Below are positions 6,339 to 14,696 of a stretch of DNA of 40,167 nt, one piece after another. Each line of letters begins with the position of its first letter. The first letter of the stretch is position 1. The notes below the pieces were generated by a model. That model was not told the origin of the DNA and did no database searches. It saw only the letters and a program-made list of their open reading frames with translations. A program made the position numbers and the translations under genes. This DNA comes from Gammaproteobacteria bacterium (GTDB lineage: Bacteria; Pseudomonadota; Gammaproteobacteria; HK1), in assembly GCA_009937425.1 (NCBI GenBank), contig JAACFO010000023.1, positions 1 to 40,167 on the forward strand, in the 5' to 3' direction.

Positions 6339-7775
6339 TTAGTATGGTGGTTTGTAGGGGTCGGAGGTTCCTGTTGGAATCGGTGGGTATTTTTTCAATG
6401 ATGCCACGTGTTCGTTCAATTGAGGAAGTGCAGCTTTCGGCACCCACGTGTGGGGAAAGAGCACATTATCGCGCTCCTGAGGATCGTTGATTAGATTGTA
6501 GGCACGGGGCATGGTGTATTCGCGCAGTACGCCGTTCCACCCTGTCTGTTCCTTGAAATGGAGCTTCCAGTCTCGCCATTTCACACCGAAAATGTCGTTT
6601 CCCATGTAAACGATGAAACCTTCTCTGCCGGATTTCTCGTCCTGTCCGAGCAAGAAATCTGACGTATCGATGCCGTCGATGACGCGATCCGCGGGAACTT
6701 TTCCACCCGCGATTTTCGCAAAGGTTGGAAACAGGTCCATTGCGTGCACGATCTCGTCGCTCACGCGGCCAGCCTCGATCTTGCCCAGCCAACGAATAGC
6801 AAAAGGTACGCGCAGCGCCCCCTCGTACCCGGTGAACAAGGTCGAGCGCCAAGGCCCCGCTGAGCCGTGTATAGCGGTCTCTACCGTGAGCGATGTTTCG
6901 CCGGGACTCAAGGCCTCAGGACCGTTATCGGCCGTGAAGATGAAGATCGTGTTCTCAGCGATGCCCAATGCGTCGATCGTATCGAGCAACTCGCCGATAT
7001 AGCTGTCAATCTGCATCAGGAGATCGCCCCACGGACCCTTACCGGATTTTTCCTTGAAGTCGGGATGCGGCATGGTCGGGAAATGCGTTGCAGTATAGGG
7101 CAGATAGACAAAGAACGGTTTCTCGGCCTTGGTTTGCCGCTTCATGAAGCTGATGGCCCGGTCGGTCAGATCGCGATCGATTAGTGGCCGGTAGTCCAGG
7201 CGGTAGGGACGAACCTTTTTCGGAACGCTTCCCTTCTTCCCGTCCATCACAAAAGTCTCCGAGAGACCGCTCGCATCGAAGCCCTGCAAAGACGAGTAAA
7301 CCGACTCGTCTGTGGAATTGGGAACACCGTACCACTCATCAAATCCCTGGTCCGTGGGGAAACGTCCTGCCGTGCGACCCAAGTGCCATTTTCCAAACAT
7401 GCCGGTGGCATAACCCTCCTCAGAAAGCATTTCCGCCATCGTGACTTCCCACTGCACCAGGCCATATACGCCCTCTCCGAGTGGAACGGTGCCATTCCCG
7501 CTTCGGATCGCATAGCGACCTGTCATGATTGCCGAGCGGGAGGGTGTGCATTGAACTTCGACATTGAAGTTGGTCAGTCGAAGACCCTCTGAGGCTACTT
7601 GGTCGAGCCTCGGGGTCGCTGCGCCACGAACGATTCCACCGCCATTGAAACCTGGTTCGCCCCAGCCAAAATTGTCCATGAATACAAGAACAATGTTCGG
7701 TTTATCCTGGGCGAATACCATCGAGCTTGAAAGACACAAAAGCAGAACGGGAAAGATGGTCTTGAACACGTTCAT
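6339..7775 (-). CDS. Secreted type I sulfatase (arylsulfatase-like)
   Basis: 478 aa from ATG at 7775, chosen because AAAGGAG stands 6 nt upstream and the protein then opens with a Sec signal peptide (MNVFKTIFPVLLLCLSSSMVFAQ). The sulfatase signature CTPSR starts at C76, the cysteine converted to formylglycine, followed by SAIMTGR. Other active-site elements are GMFGKWHLG and FIFTADNGPE. The usual N-terminal metal pair DD is MDN here (D34, N35), a variation that may alter calcium binding. Sulfatases of this class remove sulfate esters from polysaccharides or aryl compounds in the periplasm. No formylglycine-generating enzyme is in the window. It is the largest and first cassette (7905-6181), with about 130 bp upstream that could hold its own promoter. 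Confidence 0.88.
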   Translation of the reverse strand: MNVFKTIFPVLLLCLSSSMVFAQDKPNIVLVFMDNFGWGEPGFNGGGIVRGAATPRLDQVASEGLRLTNFNVEVQCTPSRSAIMTGRYAIRSGNGTVPLGEGVYGLVQWEVTMAEMLSEEGYATGMFGKWHLGRTAGRFPTDQGFDEWYGVPNSTDESVYSSLQGFDASGLSETFVMDGKKGSVPKKVRPYRLDYRPLIDRDLTDRAISFMKRQTKAEKPFFVYLPYTATHFPTMPHPDFKEKSGKGPWGDLLMQIDSYIGELLDTIDALGIAENTIFIFTADNGPEALSPGETSLTVETAIHGSAGPWRSTLFTGYEGALRVPFAIRWLGKIEAGRVSDEIVHAMDLFPTFAKIAGGKVPADRVIDGIDTSDFLLGQDEKSGREGFIVYMGNDIFGVKWRDWKLHFKEQTGWNGVLREYTMPRAYNLINDPQERDNVLFPHTWVPKAALPQLNEHVASLKKYPPIPTGTSDPYKPPY

Positions 7776-7826
7776 TCGAACTCCTTTGTTGCCTTTATCT
7801 ATTGTCGATGTTTCAGGCAAAGCCAA

Positions 7827-8206
7827 GAAATCAGTACTGAGTTACTGTCCGCTTTGATTCTAAGGGGGGATCTCGGATCAGGTCGACTCAAACCATGCCA
7901 CATAACAGCAAACTAGACCGACATATGCCGTGTTATAAAACGGACATTGTCCATCTATCACTCATTTGAAAATCATACGATCTTTTTGGGGGCTAGTGCT
8001 AACGCATTGATTAAGCAGGACTTCAAGGCACAGTTCTGACGGTATTTGACTGTGCATATGCGGCAATTCGCCATCATATTACCTTTGAGTGTTTACATTT
8101 CGCGGAACGTTTAATCTGACCGATAGCGGTCCTTCGCTCCGAGCATTCTCGATATGAATTTCTCGCGCACCGACGATCCGAAAAGCCTACGACGCTACCA
8201 TTCCCC
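7827..8206. other. Intergenic region with the outer junction of the cassette array
   Basis: No gene is seen. ATGCCACATAACA at 7895-7907 is an exact inverted copy of bases 6239-6251 at the sulfatase attC and marks the probable insertion junction (core GTTATGT, minus strand, 7906-7900). Beyond it, where an attI site, promoter and integrase gene would be expected, there are only about 300 AT-rich bases before the transporter operon's 3' end. A short palindrome GGACATTGTCC lies near 7942. No full-length attI is recognised; the TATAAC/GTTATG pair around 7900-7937 could be a relic. Confidence 0.5.
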
Positions 8207-8995
8207 TCAGGGTGTTTCTTCTTCCAGGCTCTCGAGGGCGGACCGATCGTAACCGAGGCTCGCCCGCAGCAACCGCTTAGTGTAGGGATGGGTCGGTGTA
8301 TTGTCGCGAAGTTGGTCGACCGTCATGGTCTCCACCACTTCGCCGTGCTGCATGACCGCAAGGCCTTCACACATGTGTCCCACTACTGCGAGGTTATGGC
8401 TGACGAGAACGTAGGTTAGCTCGCGCTCGCGCTGCAGCCGGGTCAACAGATTCAGCACTTCGGCCTGCACAGATACATCGAGAGCTGACGTTGGTTCGTC
8501 CAGAAGCACGATGTCCGGTTCGGTAATGAGTGCCCGGGCCACGGCGACGCGCTGACGCTGACCACCGGAGATCTGGTGGGGGTATCGAAAACGAAAAGAC
8601 GCATCCAAACCAACTTCCTCCAAACGGCGCAACACCCGCGAATCTATGTTGCCCATTTTATGGATGCGCGCCGGCTCGCTCAGAATCTGATACACCGTGT
8701 GGCGCGGATGCAGAGAACCATAGGGATCCTGGAACACCATTTGCACGCGTCTGCGAAAACGCTGTGATCGTTTGTGACCCTGATCCTCCCCGGCGACGGT
8801 CATATTGCCATTGATGTGAGCCACGTGATGCAGCAGGCCCGTGATCGCTCGCAGCACTGTGGATTTTCCGGAGCCCGATTCTCCGACGAGTCCGAAGCTT
8901 TCGCCTTTGTTAACCTTGAACGAAACATCCTTGACGGCGTGCACACCACGTGTCCCGTGCCCGAATCTCACGTTCAGTGCGTCGACGTCAATCAC
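8207..8995 (-). CDS. Peptide-type ABC importer, ATP-binding subunit (DppF/OppF-like)
   Basis: 262 aa from GTG at 8995, which follows CAGGAAAG by about 5 nt and overlaps the previous gene's stop by 8 nt; a longer form from 9064 would add 23 poorly conserved residues. Walker A GESGSGKST is at 38-46, followed by Q-loop QDPYGSL, signature ISGGQRQ, Walker B IVLLDEPTSALD and the H-loop in LVSHN. The C-terminal HPYTKRLL is the hallmark of the oligopeptide-transporter ATPase C-terminal region. It would pair with the DppD-like subunit on the cytoplasmic face. It is the last gene of the five-gene operon, and no obvious terminator follows. Confidence 0.88.
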   Translation of the reverse strand: MIDVDALNVRFGHGTRGVHAVKDVSFKVNKGESFGLVGESGSGKSTVLRAITGLLHHVAHINGNMTVAGEDQGHKRSQRFRRRVQMVFQDPYGSLHPRHTVYQILSEPARIHKMGNIDSRVLRRLEEVGLDASFRFRYPHQISGGQRQRVAVARALITEPDIVLLDEPTSALDVSVQAEVLNLLTRLQRERELTYVLVSHNLAVVGHMCEGLAVMQHGEVVETMTVDQLRDNTPTHPYTKRLLRASLGYDRSALESLEEETP

Positions 8996-9854
8996 GACTG
9001 CTTTCCTGATACTCGCTCCAGGCAGAATCGCGCTCGAGCACGGGTAGCTCGCGTCCGCTGTCACCTACCTGTGGCAAACAACGCATCAGTCCACGAGTGT
9101 AGGGATGTTCGGCATGCTGGAGATCGTCAGCGTTGCGCACCTCCATGACTTGGCCCGCGTACATGATGAGCACGCGGTCGCAGAATGATGCGACCAGGTT
9201 GAGATCATGGCTGATGAATATCAGCCCCATGCCGTGCTGGGTCACCATGTCATCGAGAATAGCCAGGACTTGAAGCTGGACTGTCACATCCAGTGCCGAT
9301 GTCGGTTCGTCGGCGATGATGATGTCGGGTTGTGGAATCATCATCATGGCGATCATGATGCGCTGGCCCATGCCGCCGGAAACTTCGTGGGGATAGGCCT
9401 GGTAAACGCGCCGCGGATCGCGAATGCGCACTGCTTCCAGCATCTCCAGGGTGCGTTCGCGTGCTTCCTTTCCAGAGGCTTTCGTGTGCACCAGGTAGGC
9501 CTCTTCGATCTGCTTGCCCACGGTCATGACCGGGTTCAATGAATACTTGGGATCCTGCATGATCATCGAGATGCGGTCGCCGCGGATGGTGCGCATGGTG
9601 CGCTCGTCGGCGCGCAACAAATCGATGCCGTCGAATTCCACGCGCTTGGCGCGCGCGTGTCCGCGGGCCGCCAGAAGGCCGAGTAGCGCCCGTCCCGTCT
9701 GGGATTTTCCGGATCCGGACTCACCGACGATGCCGAGCTTTTCCCTGCCGAGCTCGAAGCTCACGCCGCGCACCGCCTCGACGACCCCCTTCGGCGTGTC
9801 GAAACTCACGTGCAGGTCTTCGACGGTCAACAACGGTGCGTCTTGCATACTCAC
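8988..9854 (-). CDS. Peptide-type ABC importer, ATP-binding subunit (DppD/OppD-like)
   Basis: 288 aa. Walker A is GESGSGKSQ (44-52), with Q replacing the usual final T/S neighbour, a common variant in DppD proteins. Then come QDPKYSLNP, the signature VSGGMGQR, Walker B IIIADEPTSALD and FISHDLN. HPYTRGLM near the C-terminus places it in the oligopeptide/dipeptide class. It overlaps the upstream permease gene (stop 9851) by 4 bp and the downstream ATPase gene by 8 bp, so all are translationally coupled. The two ATPases are expected to form the heterodimer that drives import. Substrate cannot be read from the ATPase. Confidence 0.88.
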   Translation of the reverse strand: MSMQDAPLLTVEDLHVSFDTPKGVVEAVRGVSFELGREKLGIVGESGSGKSQTGRALLGLLAARGHARAKRVEFDGIDLLRADERTMRTIRGDRISMIMQDPKYSLNPVMTVGKQIEEAYLVHTKASGKEARERTLEMLEAVRIRDPRRVYQAYPHEVSGGMGQRIMIAMMMIPQPDIIIADEPTSALDVTVQLQVLAILDDMVTQHGMGLIFISHDLNLVASFCDRVLIMYAGQVMEVRNADDLQHAEHPYTRGLMRCLPQVGDSGRELPVLERDSAWSEYQESSRD

Positions 9855-10780
9855 TCCGCACTCTTGGGATCGAGCACGTCGCGCAGCCCATCACCCAGGA
9901 GGTTGAAGCCGAGGCTCACGACGAAAATGGCGATACCCGGTACGGTTGGTATCCACCACTGGTCGAGCAGGTACTGACGGCCGGTGGAAATCATGGCCCC
10001 CCATTCCGGCGTCGGCGGCTGGGCGCCTAACCCCAGAAAACCGAGTCCCGCCGCCGTCAGGATAATCCCTGCCATGTCCAGCGTCAGGCGGACGATTACC
10101 GAGGAAATGCACAGGGGCATCACGTGACGAAACAGTATGCCGCCGGTGGACGCTCCCTGAACCTTGGCGGCCATGATGAATTCGCTGTTACGGATTGTCA
10201 GAGCCTCGGCGCGGGCGATGCGTGCGTAAGGCGACCAGGTGGTGAGTGCGATGGCGAGCACGGCATTTTCGAGACCGGGGCCGAGGGCGGCCACCAGCGC
10301 AAGCGCCAGGATGAGACGCGGGAAGGCGAGGAAGATATCCGTGATACGCATGAGCACGTTATCCACCGCGCCACCTACGTATCCCGCCAACGTGCCCACC
10401 ACTAAACCCACGGGCACCACGATGACACCCACCAGACCGACGATGTACAAGGTAATGCGCGAGCCCCAGACGATGCGGTCGTAAATGTCGCGGCCGAGGC
10501 CGTCGGTGCCGAACCAGTGCGCGGCGCTGGCAGGCTGAAGGCGATCTTGAAGCTGCGGCTCGAGACCGTTCGTCGAAGTTACCAAGGGCGCGAAGATGGC
10601 CAGGAGCACCAGGGCAGCTATGATTAAAAACCCTGTCATGGCAATCGGATTTCGCCGGAAGGTGAGCCACGCCAGATAAAAACGCTGGGCGCGCGCCTGG
10701 GTGATGGAATCCGGCACGTCCTGGAGCAACCATGCCCGCAGCCCCCTTGCCTTGTTCACCGCTGCGGCTTGCGTGCTCAT
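9851..10780 (-). CDS. Peptide-type ABC importer, permease subunit (DppC-like)
   Basis: 309 aa from ATG at 10780, which forms an ATGA overlap with the upstream stop and has GAGGG 6 nt before it; a longer reading to 10843 has no such support. An N-terminal membrane helix (about MTGFLIIAALVLLAIFAPLV) is followed by the OppC_N-type loop and five further helices. The ABC-coupling loop EALTIRNSEFIMAAKVQGAS (EAA motif) contacts the ATPases. WFGTDGLGRDIYDRIVWGSR is the highly conserved DppC signature. It forms the channel in the inner membrane with the DppB-like protein. Confidence 0.88.
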   Translation of the reverse strand: MSTQAAAVNKARGLRAWLLQDVPDSITQARAQRFYLAWLTFRRNPIAMTGFLIIAALVLLAIFAPLVTSTNGLEPQLQDRLQPASAAHWFGTDGLGRDIYDRIVWGSRITLYIVGLVGVIVVPVGLVVGTLAGYVGGAVDNVLMRITDIFLAFPRLILALALVAALGPGLENAVLAIALTTWSPYARIARAEALTIRNSEFIMAAKVQGASTGGILFRHVMPLCISSVIVRLTLDMAGIILTAAGLGFLGLGAQPPTPEWGAMISTGRQYLLDQWWIPTVPGIAIFVVSLGFNLLGDGLRDVLDPKSAE

Positions 10781-11847
10781 CTCGCCCTCGGGTCGACCAG
10801 CTTGTAGAGAAGATCCGAGAACATGTTGATGCCGACAAAGCACACTCCCACGACAATGGTGCCGCCAAGCACCGCGTTCATGTCGGCGTTAAATAGTGAA
10901 CGCGTAATGTACTGTCCAATTCCCGGCCACGAGAAAACCGTCTCGGTGAGCACCGAACCCTCCAACAGGGATGCATAGGTCAGGCCGATAATGGTAATGA
11001 GCTGCACCTGCACGTTGCGAAACGCGTGGTGCCAGATCACCCGGCCTTCAGACATGCCTTTGACTCGTGCTGTCAACACATACTCTTGGTTGAGTTGGTC
11101 GAGCATGAAGCTGCGGGTCATGCGCGCAATGTACGCAAGCGCAAAGGTGCCGAGAATTGCCGCCGGCAAAATCAAATGCGATATGGCATTCCAGAAAATT
11201 TCCCATTCACCTTCCAGTGCGGAGTCGATAAGTATTACCCCGGTAACGGGCGTGACGATGTCATCGAAGAAAACATCAAGGCGACCGGGCCCGGCAACCC
11301 AGCCAAGATTCGCGTAGAAGATCAACAGGCCCACCATTCCCAGCCAGAAAACCGGCACGGAATAACCGAGGAGTCCGAAGATACGCACGAAATGATCCGG
11401 CCAGCGACCATGATTGACCGCCGCGAGCACGCCCATGGGAATGCCGAGAAATATTCCCAGCAAGGTTGCGATGGTTGCGAGTTCCAGCGTCGCCGGAAAA
11501 AATCGCAGGATGTCGTCCATGACCGGTCGGGCGGTCATGATGGAAGTGCCCAGATCACCCTGGACGAGTTGCATCAAGTAGCGCCAGTACTGCTCGTAGA
11601 GCGGGCGGTCCAGTCCCATTTGCTGGTAGACCTGCTCATAAACCTCTTGAGAGGCGCGGTCGCCGACGATGGCGAGCACGGGATCGGCGGGCATCACGCG
11701 GCCGATCACGAAAGTGATTGCCGTCAGCCCGATAAAGGTCAACAGCAATGAGAATAAGACGCCGGCGAACGCCTTGAGAGTGGATAGCGGAGCCGAGCTT
11801 GCACCCGGCCCCGCCGCCTCCTGGCGTGCGGAGGCTGATTCAGCCAT
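10777..11847 (-). CDS. Peptide-type ABC importer, permease subunit (DppB-like)
   Basis: 356 aa, with about 30 variable N-terminal residues before the first helix (LFSLLLTFIGLTAITFVIGRVMP). The DppB pattern is clear: MPADPVLAIVGDRAS, MGLDRPLYEQYWRYL and GDLGTSI in the first loop, then the transmembrane core with EAA-like loop QEYVLTARVKGMSEGRVIWHHAFRN, and SLLEGSVLTETVFSWPGIGQ near the end. It is slightly longer than average because of the N-terminal extension and a loop around GPGRLDVFFDDIV. It lies 19 bp downstream of the binding-protein gene and overlaps the DppC-like gene by 4 bp. Confidence 0.88.
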   Translation of the reverse strand: MAESASARQEAAGPGASSAPLSTLKAFAGVLFSLLLTFIGLTAITFVIGRVMPADPVLAIVGDRASQEVYEQVYQQMGLDRPLYEQYWRYLMQLVQGDLGTSIMTARPVMDDILRFFPATLELATIATLLGIFLGIPMGVLAAVNHGRWPDHFVRIFGLLGYSVPVFWLGMVGLLIFYANLGWVAGPGRLDVFFDDIVTPVTGVILIDSALEGEWEIFWNAISHLILPAAILGTFALAYIARMTRSFMLDQLNQEYVLTARVKGMSEGRVIWHHAFRNVQVQLITIIGLTYASLLEGSVLTETVFSWPGIGQYITRSLFNADMNAVLGGTIVVGVCFVGINMFSDLLYKLVDPRAR

Positions 11848-11866
11848 TCCGCCTGTCCGTCGCGAC

Positions 11867-13462
11867 CTACTTGGTCACGTTGCGATAGAACACCAGATCG
11901 AAGTTCGATCCGGATACAAAGCCCTTGACGTTGTTACGTCGCGCCACCTGCTCGTTCTGTTGAAACATGATTGCGAAAGGGCCGGTGCTCTGCAGCTTGC
12001 GCTGGAGTTCGAGGTAGAGCTGCTCGCGCTTGCCCAGATCGAGCTCGTTACGCGCCCTGACCGTGAGGTCGTTGATGGCCGGGTCCGCCCAGGCATTACG
12101 CCAGGCCAGTACACCGGTGAGCTTGGCCTCCAGGCGATTGTCCGGATTGTGGGCAAAGGCGTCGGCGTTGGAGTGCGGATCCACGTAATCCGGCGACCAG
12201 CGGGCGAGGATGATCTCGTGCTTGCGTGCCCGGTACATGGGCCACAGGGTCTTGCCCTCGGAAGTGATGATTTCGGTTTTGATTCCGCCTTTGGCAAGCG
12301 TCGACTGCAAGGATTGGGCGATTTCCGGGAACGGCGCCGCGTTGAGGGTATTGATGCGCACGGAAAATCCGTCGGAATGACCGGCTTTGGCCAGCAGCTC
12401 CTTGCCTTTCGCCACGTCCAGTGAGTAGGGCGTCTCTTCGAGCGCGCCCCACAGACCGGCCGGCCAGAATGCCTGGTGGGTCACGAACTGACCGGCCAGG
12501 AAGGACTCCTGCATGCCTTTATAGTCAACCAAATTGCGAATTGCCTGCATCACGTCGGCGTTACCGAGGATGGGGTGGGATGCGTTCGCCGCCATGTAGA
12601 CCACGGTTCCCTTGGGATTACCGTCAATGGCGACGTCGGCGTTACCCATTACACCCTTCACCTGATCCGGTGTCAGGTTGCGCGCCATGTCGACGTCGCC
12701 CTTCTCCAGCAGCAATCGCTGAGCGGAGGGCTCGGCCACGTGGCGCACGATCACGCGCTTCATAGCGGGAGCGCCGTGCCTGTAGTCGGCGAAGGCGTCC
12801 ATGCTCACGACCTCGTTGGCCTTCCAGGACTTGAGCGAGAAGGCACCGCCGCCGGCGCTATTGGACTTGAGCCATTCATAGCCCATGTCGCCGTCTTTCT
12901 CATGCTCCATGACGAGCTTCTTGTCGACAATGCACGCAATTCCGGCAGACAGTGCGTTCAGCACCAGTACCGGTGAAAACTCCTCGGTAATCGTGACTTT
13001 TACCTGGCTGTCGTCGACGACTTGCACGAGCTGATCGACATTGTCTTTGTTCCAGCCGAACTGGGTGACGATGAACGCGGGAGTTTTGTTGAGCTTGACG
13101 ACCCGCTGCAGTGAGTAAGCCACGTCCTCGGTCGTTACTGGATTGCCCGAGTGAAACTTGAGCCCCGGGCGAATCTTGAAGGTGATTGATTTGCCGTCGC
13201 CACTCACGTCCCAGCTCTCGGCCACGCCGCCGACCAACTTGGTGAGATTCTCCGGTTCGAACATCATCAAGCGATCATAGAGATTGGCGGTGATCTCGCC
13301 GCCGGAAAGCTCGAAGACCTCGGCCGGGTCCAGGGTGATGATGTCGCTGATGTCCTTCGCCATGACGAAGGTGCTCTTGGGTGTTCCGGCCTGAACCGCG
13401 GAAGCGCCGGTGAGGGCGACGGCGGCCAAAGCCAGCAGGAATCGTCTGAGGGCTGATTTCAT
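11867..13462 (-). CDS. Periplasmic solute-binding protein, family 5 (DppA/OppA-like)
   Basis: 531 aa, with a signal peptide MKSALRRFLLALAAVALTGASAVQA (about 25 residues, Sec type, no lipobox). ITLDPAEVFELSGGEITANLYDRLM and LKFHSGNPVTTEDVAYSLQRV are the hallmark segments of the family-5 binding proteins. These capture di- or oligopeptides, but also opines, glutathione, nickel chelates or oligosaccharides, so the substrate is not certain. The start has a strong Shine-Dalgarno, GGAGGAG, 5 nt upstream. It is the first gene of the operon, and a perfect -10 box lies 72 nt before it. The lactonase gene diverges from it, which raises the possibility of a non-peptide substrate. Confidence 0.88.
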   Translation of the reverse strand: MKSALRRFLLALAAVALTGASAVQAGTPKSTFVMAKDISDIITLDPAEVFELSGGEITANLYDRLMMFEPENLTKLVGGVAESWDVSGDGKSITFKIRPGLKFHSGNPVTTEDVAYSLQRVVKLNKTPAFIVTQFGWNKDNVDQLVQVVDDSQVKVTITEEFSPVLVLNALSAGIACIVDKKLVMEHEKDGDMGYEWLKSNSAGGGAFSLKSWKANEVVSMDAFADYRHGAPAMKRVIVRHVAEPSAQRLLLEKGDVDMARNLTPDQVKGVMGNADVAIDGNPKGTVVYMAANASHPILGNADVMQAIRNLVDYKGMQESFLAGQFVTHQAFWPAGLWGALEETPYSLDVAKGKELLAKAGHSDGFSVRINTLNAAPFPEIAQSLQSTLAKGGIKTEIITSEGKTLWPMYRARKHEIILARWSPDYVDPHSNADAFAHNPDNRLEAKLTGVLAWRNAWADPAINDLTVRARNELDLGKREQLYLELQRKLQSTGPFAIMFQQNEQVARRNNVKGFVSGSNFDLVFYRNVTK

Positions 13463-13533
13463 TGTTTTCTCCTCCCGAGTGTTTTTGTTCGATGGGATTT
13501 GCCCTGGCGGGCCCGGTGGGTGCCGGTTCGCCG

Positions 13534-13539
13534 ATTATA
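13534..13539 (-). promoter_or_regulatory. Candidate -10 box of the transporter operon
   Basis: TATAAT on the minus strand, 72 nt before the binding-protein start, in an otherwise GC-rich gap between divergent genes. The hexamer 17 nt further upstream (GGTGGC) is a poor -35, so an activator may be needed. The other direction shows no convincing promoter. Confidence 0.35.
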
Positions 13540-13697
13540 CGCCCATGAGCGCCGCCGCCACCCTTTTTGTCAGATCCAGCGTCTGGTCGGATGCTGGCCG
13601 GATGCCGGCCTGACACACGCGCCCGATCTCGTGGCACACTCAACAAACAGAGCCGGCAAGTAGCTGGCCGGTAGCAACACGCGAGGAACCGCTCACC

Positions 13698-14678
13698 ATG
13701 GGTAAGCAATCGCCGGACCTATCCCCCACTACCGCCGGCTGGCGTGCATTTCCCCGTTACCCCGATGCCGCCATCGAGGCGCTGGACCCGCGATTCGAGA
13801 AGTACCAGATCATGCTGTCCGCCGTGGAGCGCCTGTACACGGGCTGTCGTTGGTCGGAGGGTCCGGTGTGGTTCGGGGACGGTCGGTTCCTGTTGTGGAG
13901 TGACATCCCGAATAACCGGATGCTCAAGTGGGAGGAAGAGACGGGCGCCGTCAGTATTTATCGAAAACCCTCGGGCTACGCCAACGGTAACACGCGGGAT
14001 CGCGAAGGCCGCCTGGTCACCTGCGAGCACGGCGGGCGTCGCGTCACCCGTACCGAGCACGATGGGAACATAACGATTTTGATGGACAGCTGGCAGGGAA
14101 AGCGCCTCAGCTCACCCAACGATGTAGTGGTCAAATCCGACGGGTCGATCTGGTTCACCGATCCGCCCTTCGGCATTCTCGGGCATTACGAAGGCCATAA
14201 AGCCGAGCCGGAACTCGGGCAGAACGTCTATTGCATTGACGGGGAGACTGGAGAGCCCTCGATTGTGGCTGACGATGTTCTCGGTCCCAACGGGCTGTGT
14301 TTTTCACCGGACGAGCAGATTCTGTACATCGTCGAATCCCGGGGCGTCCCGCATCGGAAGATTCTTGCTTACGACGTTCTTGCCAGCGGACACGAGATTA
14401 CCAACAAGCGCGTGCTGATCGATGCGGGGCCGGGCACCCCGGACGGAATGCGCTGCGATGTGGACGGCAATCTATGGTGTGGCTGGGGAATGGGAAGCGA
14501 GGAGCTCGACGGTGTGTTCGTGTTCGCCCCGGACGGCACGCACATCGGTCGCATCGCGTTGCCCGAACGCTGCGCCAATGTGTGCTTCGGCGGCTTGAAA
14601 CGCAATCGACTGTTCATGGCTTCAGCACAATCCCTGTACGCCCTGTACGTCAATACCCAAGGTGCGCCGGGCGGCTAG
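13698..14678 (+). CDS. SMP-30/gluconolactonase-family lactonase
   Basis: 326 aa, a six-bladed propeller enzyme. Metal ligands of the SMP-30/gluconolactonase family can be placed: E54 in RWSEGPVW, N198 in GPNGLCF and D249 in PDGMRCD, with N141 in SPNDVVV near the site. Family members hydrolyse sugar lactones such as gluconolactone to the free acids using one divalent cation. No signal peptide is seen, so it is probably cytoplasmic. GAGGAA stands about 9 nt before the ATG. The alpha/beta hydrolase gene follows after 18 bp, and the ABC importer diverges upstream. The exact lactone is unknown. Confidence 0.85.
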   Translation: MGKQSPDLSPTTAGWRAFPRYPDAAIEALDPRFEKYQIMLSAVERLYTGCRWSEGPVWFGDGRFLLWSDIPNNRMLKWEEETGAVSIYRKPSGYANGNTRDREGRLVTCEHGGRRVTRTEHDGNITILMDSWQGKRLSSPNDVVVKSDGSIWFTDPPFGILGHYEGHKAEPELGQNVYCIDGETGEPSIVADDVLGPNGLCFSPDEQILYIVESRGVPHRKILAYDVLASGHEITNKRVLIDAGPGTPDGMRCDVDGNLWCGWGMGSEELDGVFVFAPDGTHIGRIALPERCANVCFGGLKRNRLFMASAQSLYALYVNTQGAPGG

Positions 14679-14696
14679 AGAACAGGGAAAAAGCGG

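Larger units (their letters stand above)
2941..7906 (-). mobile_element. Integron gene-cassette array without integrase (CALIN), six cassettes
   Basis: Six attC-like sites alternate with single genes, all on the minus strand. Cassettes run, in reading order, 7905-6181 (sulfatase), 6180-5194 (methyltransferase), 5193-4547 (GNAT), 4546-4059 (secreted unknown), 4058-3528 (SnoaL-like) and 3527-2947 (GFA). Each cassette begins with a GTTRRRY-like core whose flanking bases recur beside the inner core of its own attC, as expected if the ends were joined in a circle: GTTATGTGGCAT at the sulfatase, GTTAGATGGC at SnoaL, GTTAGCAG at GNAT. No tyrosine-recombinase integrase gene exists at either end; dipeptide-transporter genes start 300 bp upstream and the Atm1 gene lies downstream. 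Base composition of some cassettes, notably GNAT, is clearly more AT-rich than the flanks. Confidence 0.85.

Noticed and set aside
7895..7937. A short attC or attI with TATAAC/GTTATG ends
   Set aside because: Only about 40 nt, too short for an attC, and the sequence does not resemble known attI sites. Kept only as a junction marker.
7907..8206. Integron promoter or remnant of an integrase gene upstream of the array
   Set aside because: The 300 bp contain no tyrosine-recombinase fragments in any frame and only weak promoter-like matches.
11026..11751. Long plus-strand frames opposite the permease and binding-protein genes
   Set aside because: Shadow frames of GC-rich coding sequence without ribosome sites or recognisable domains.
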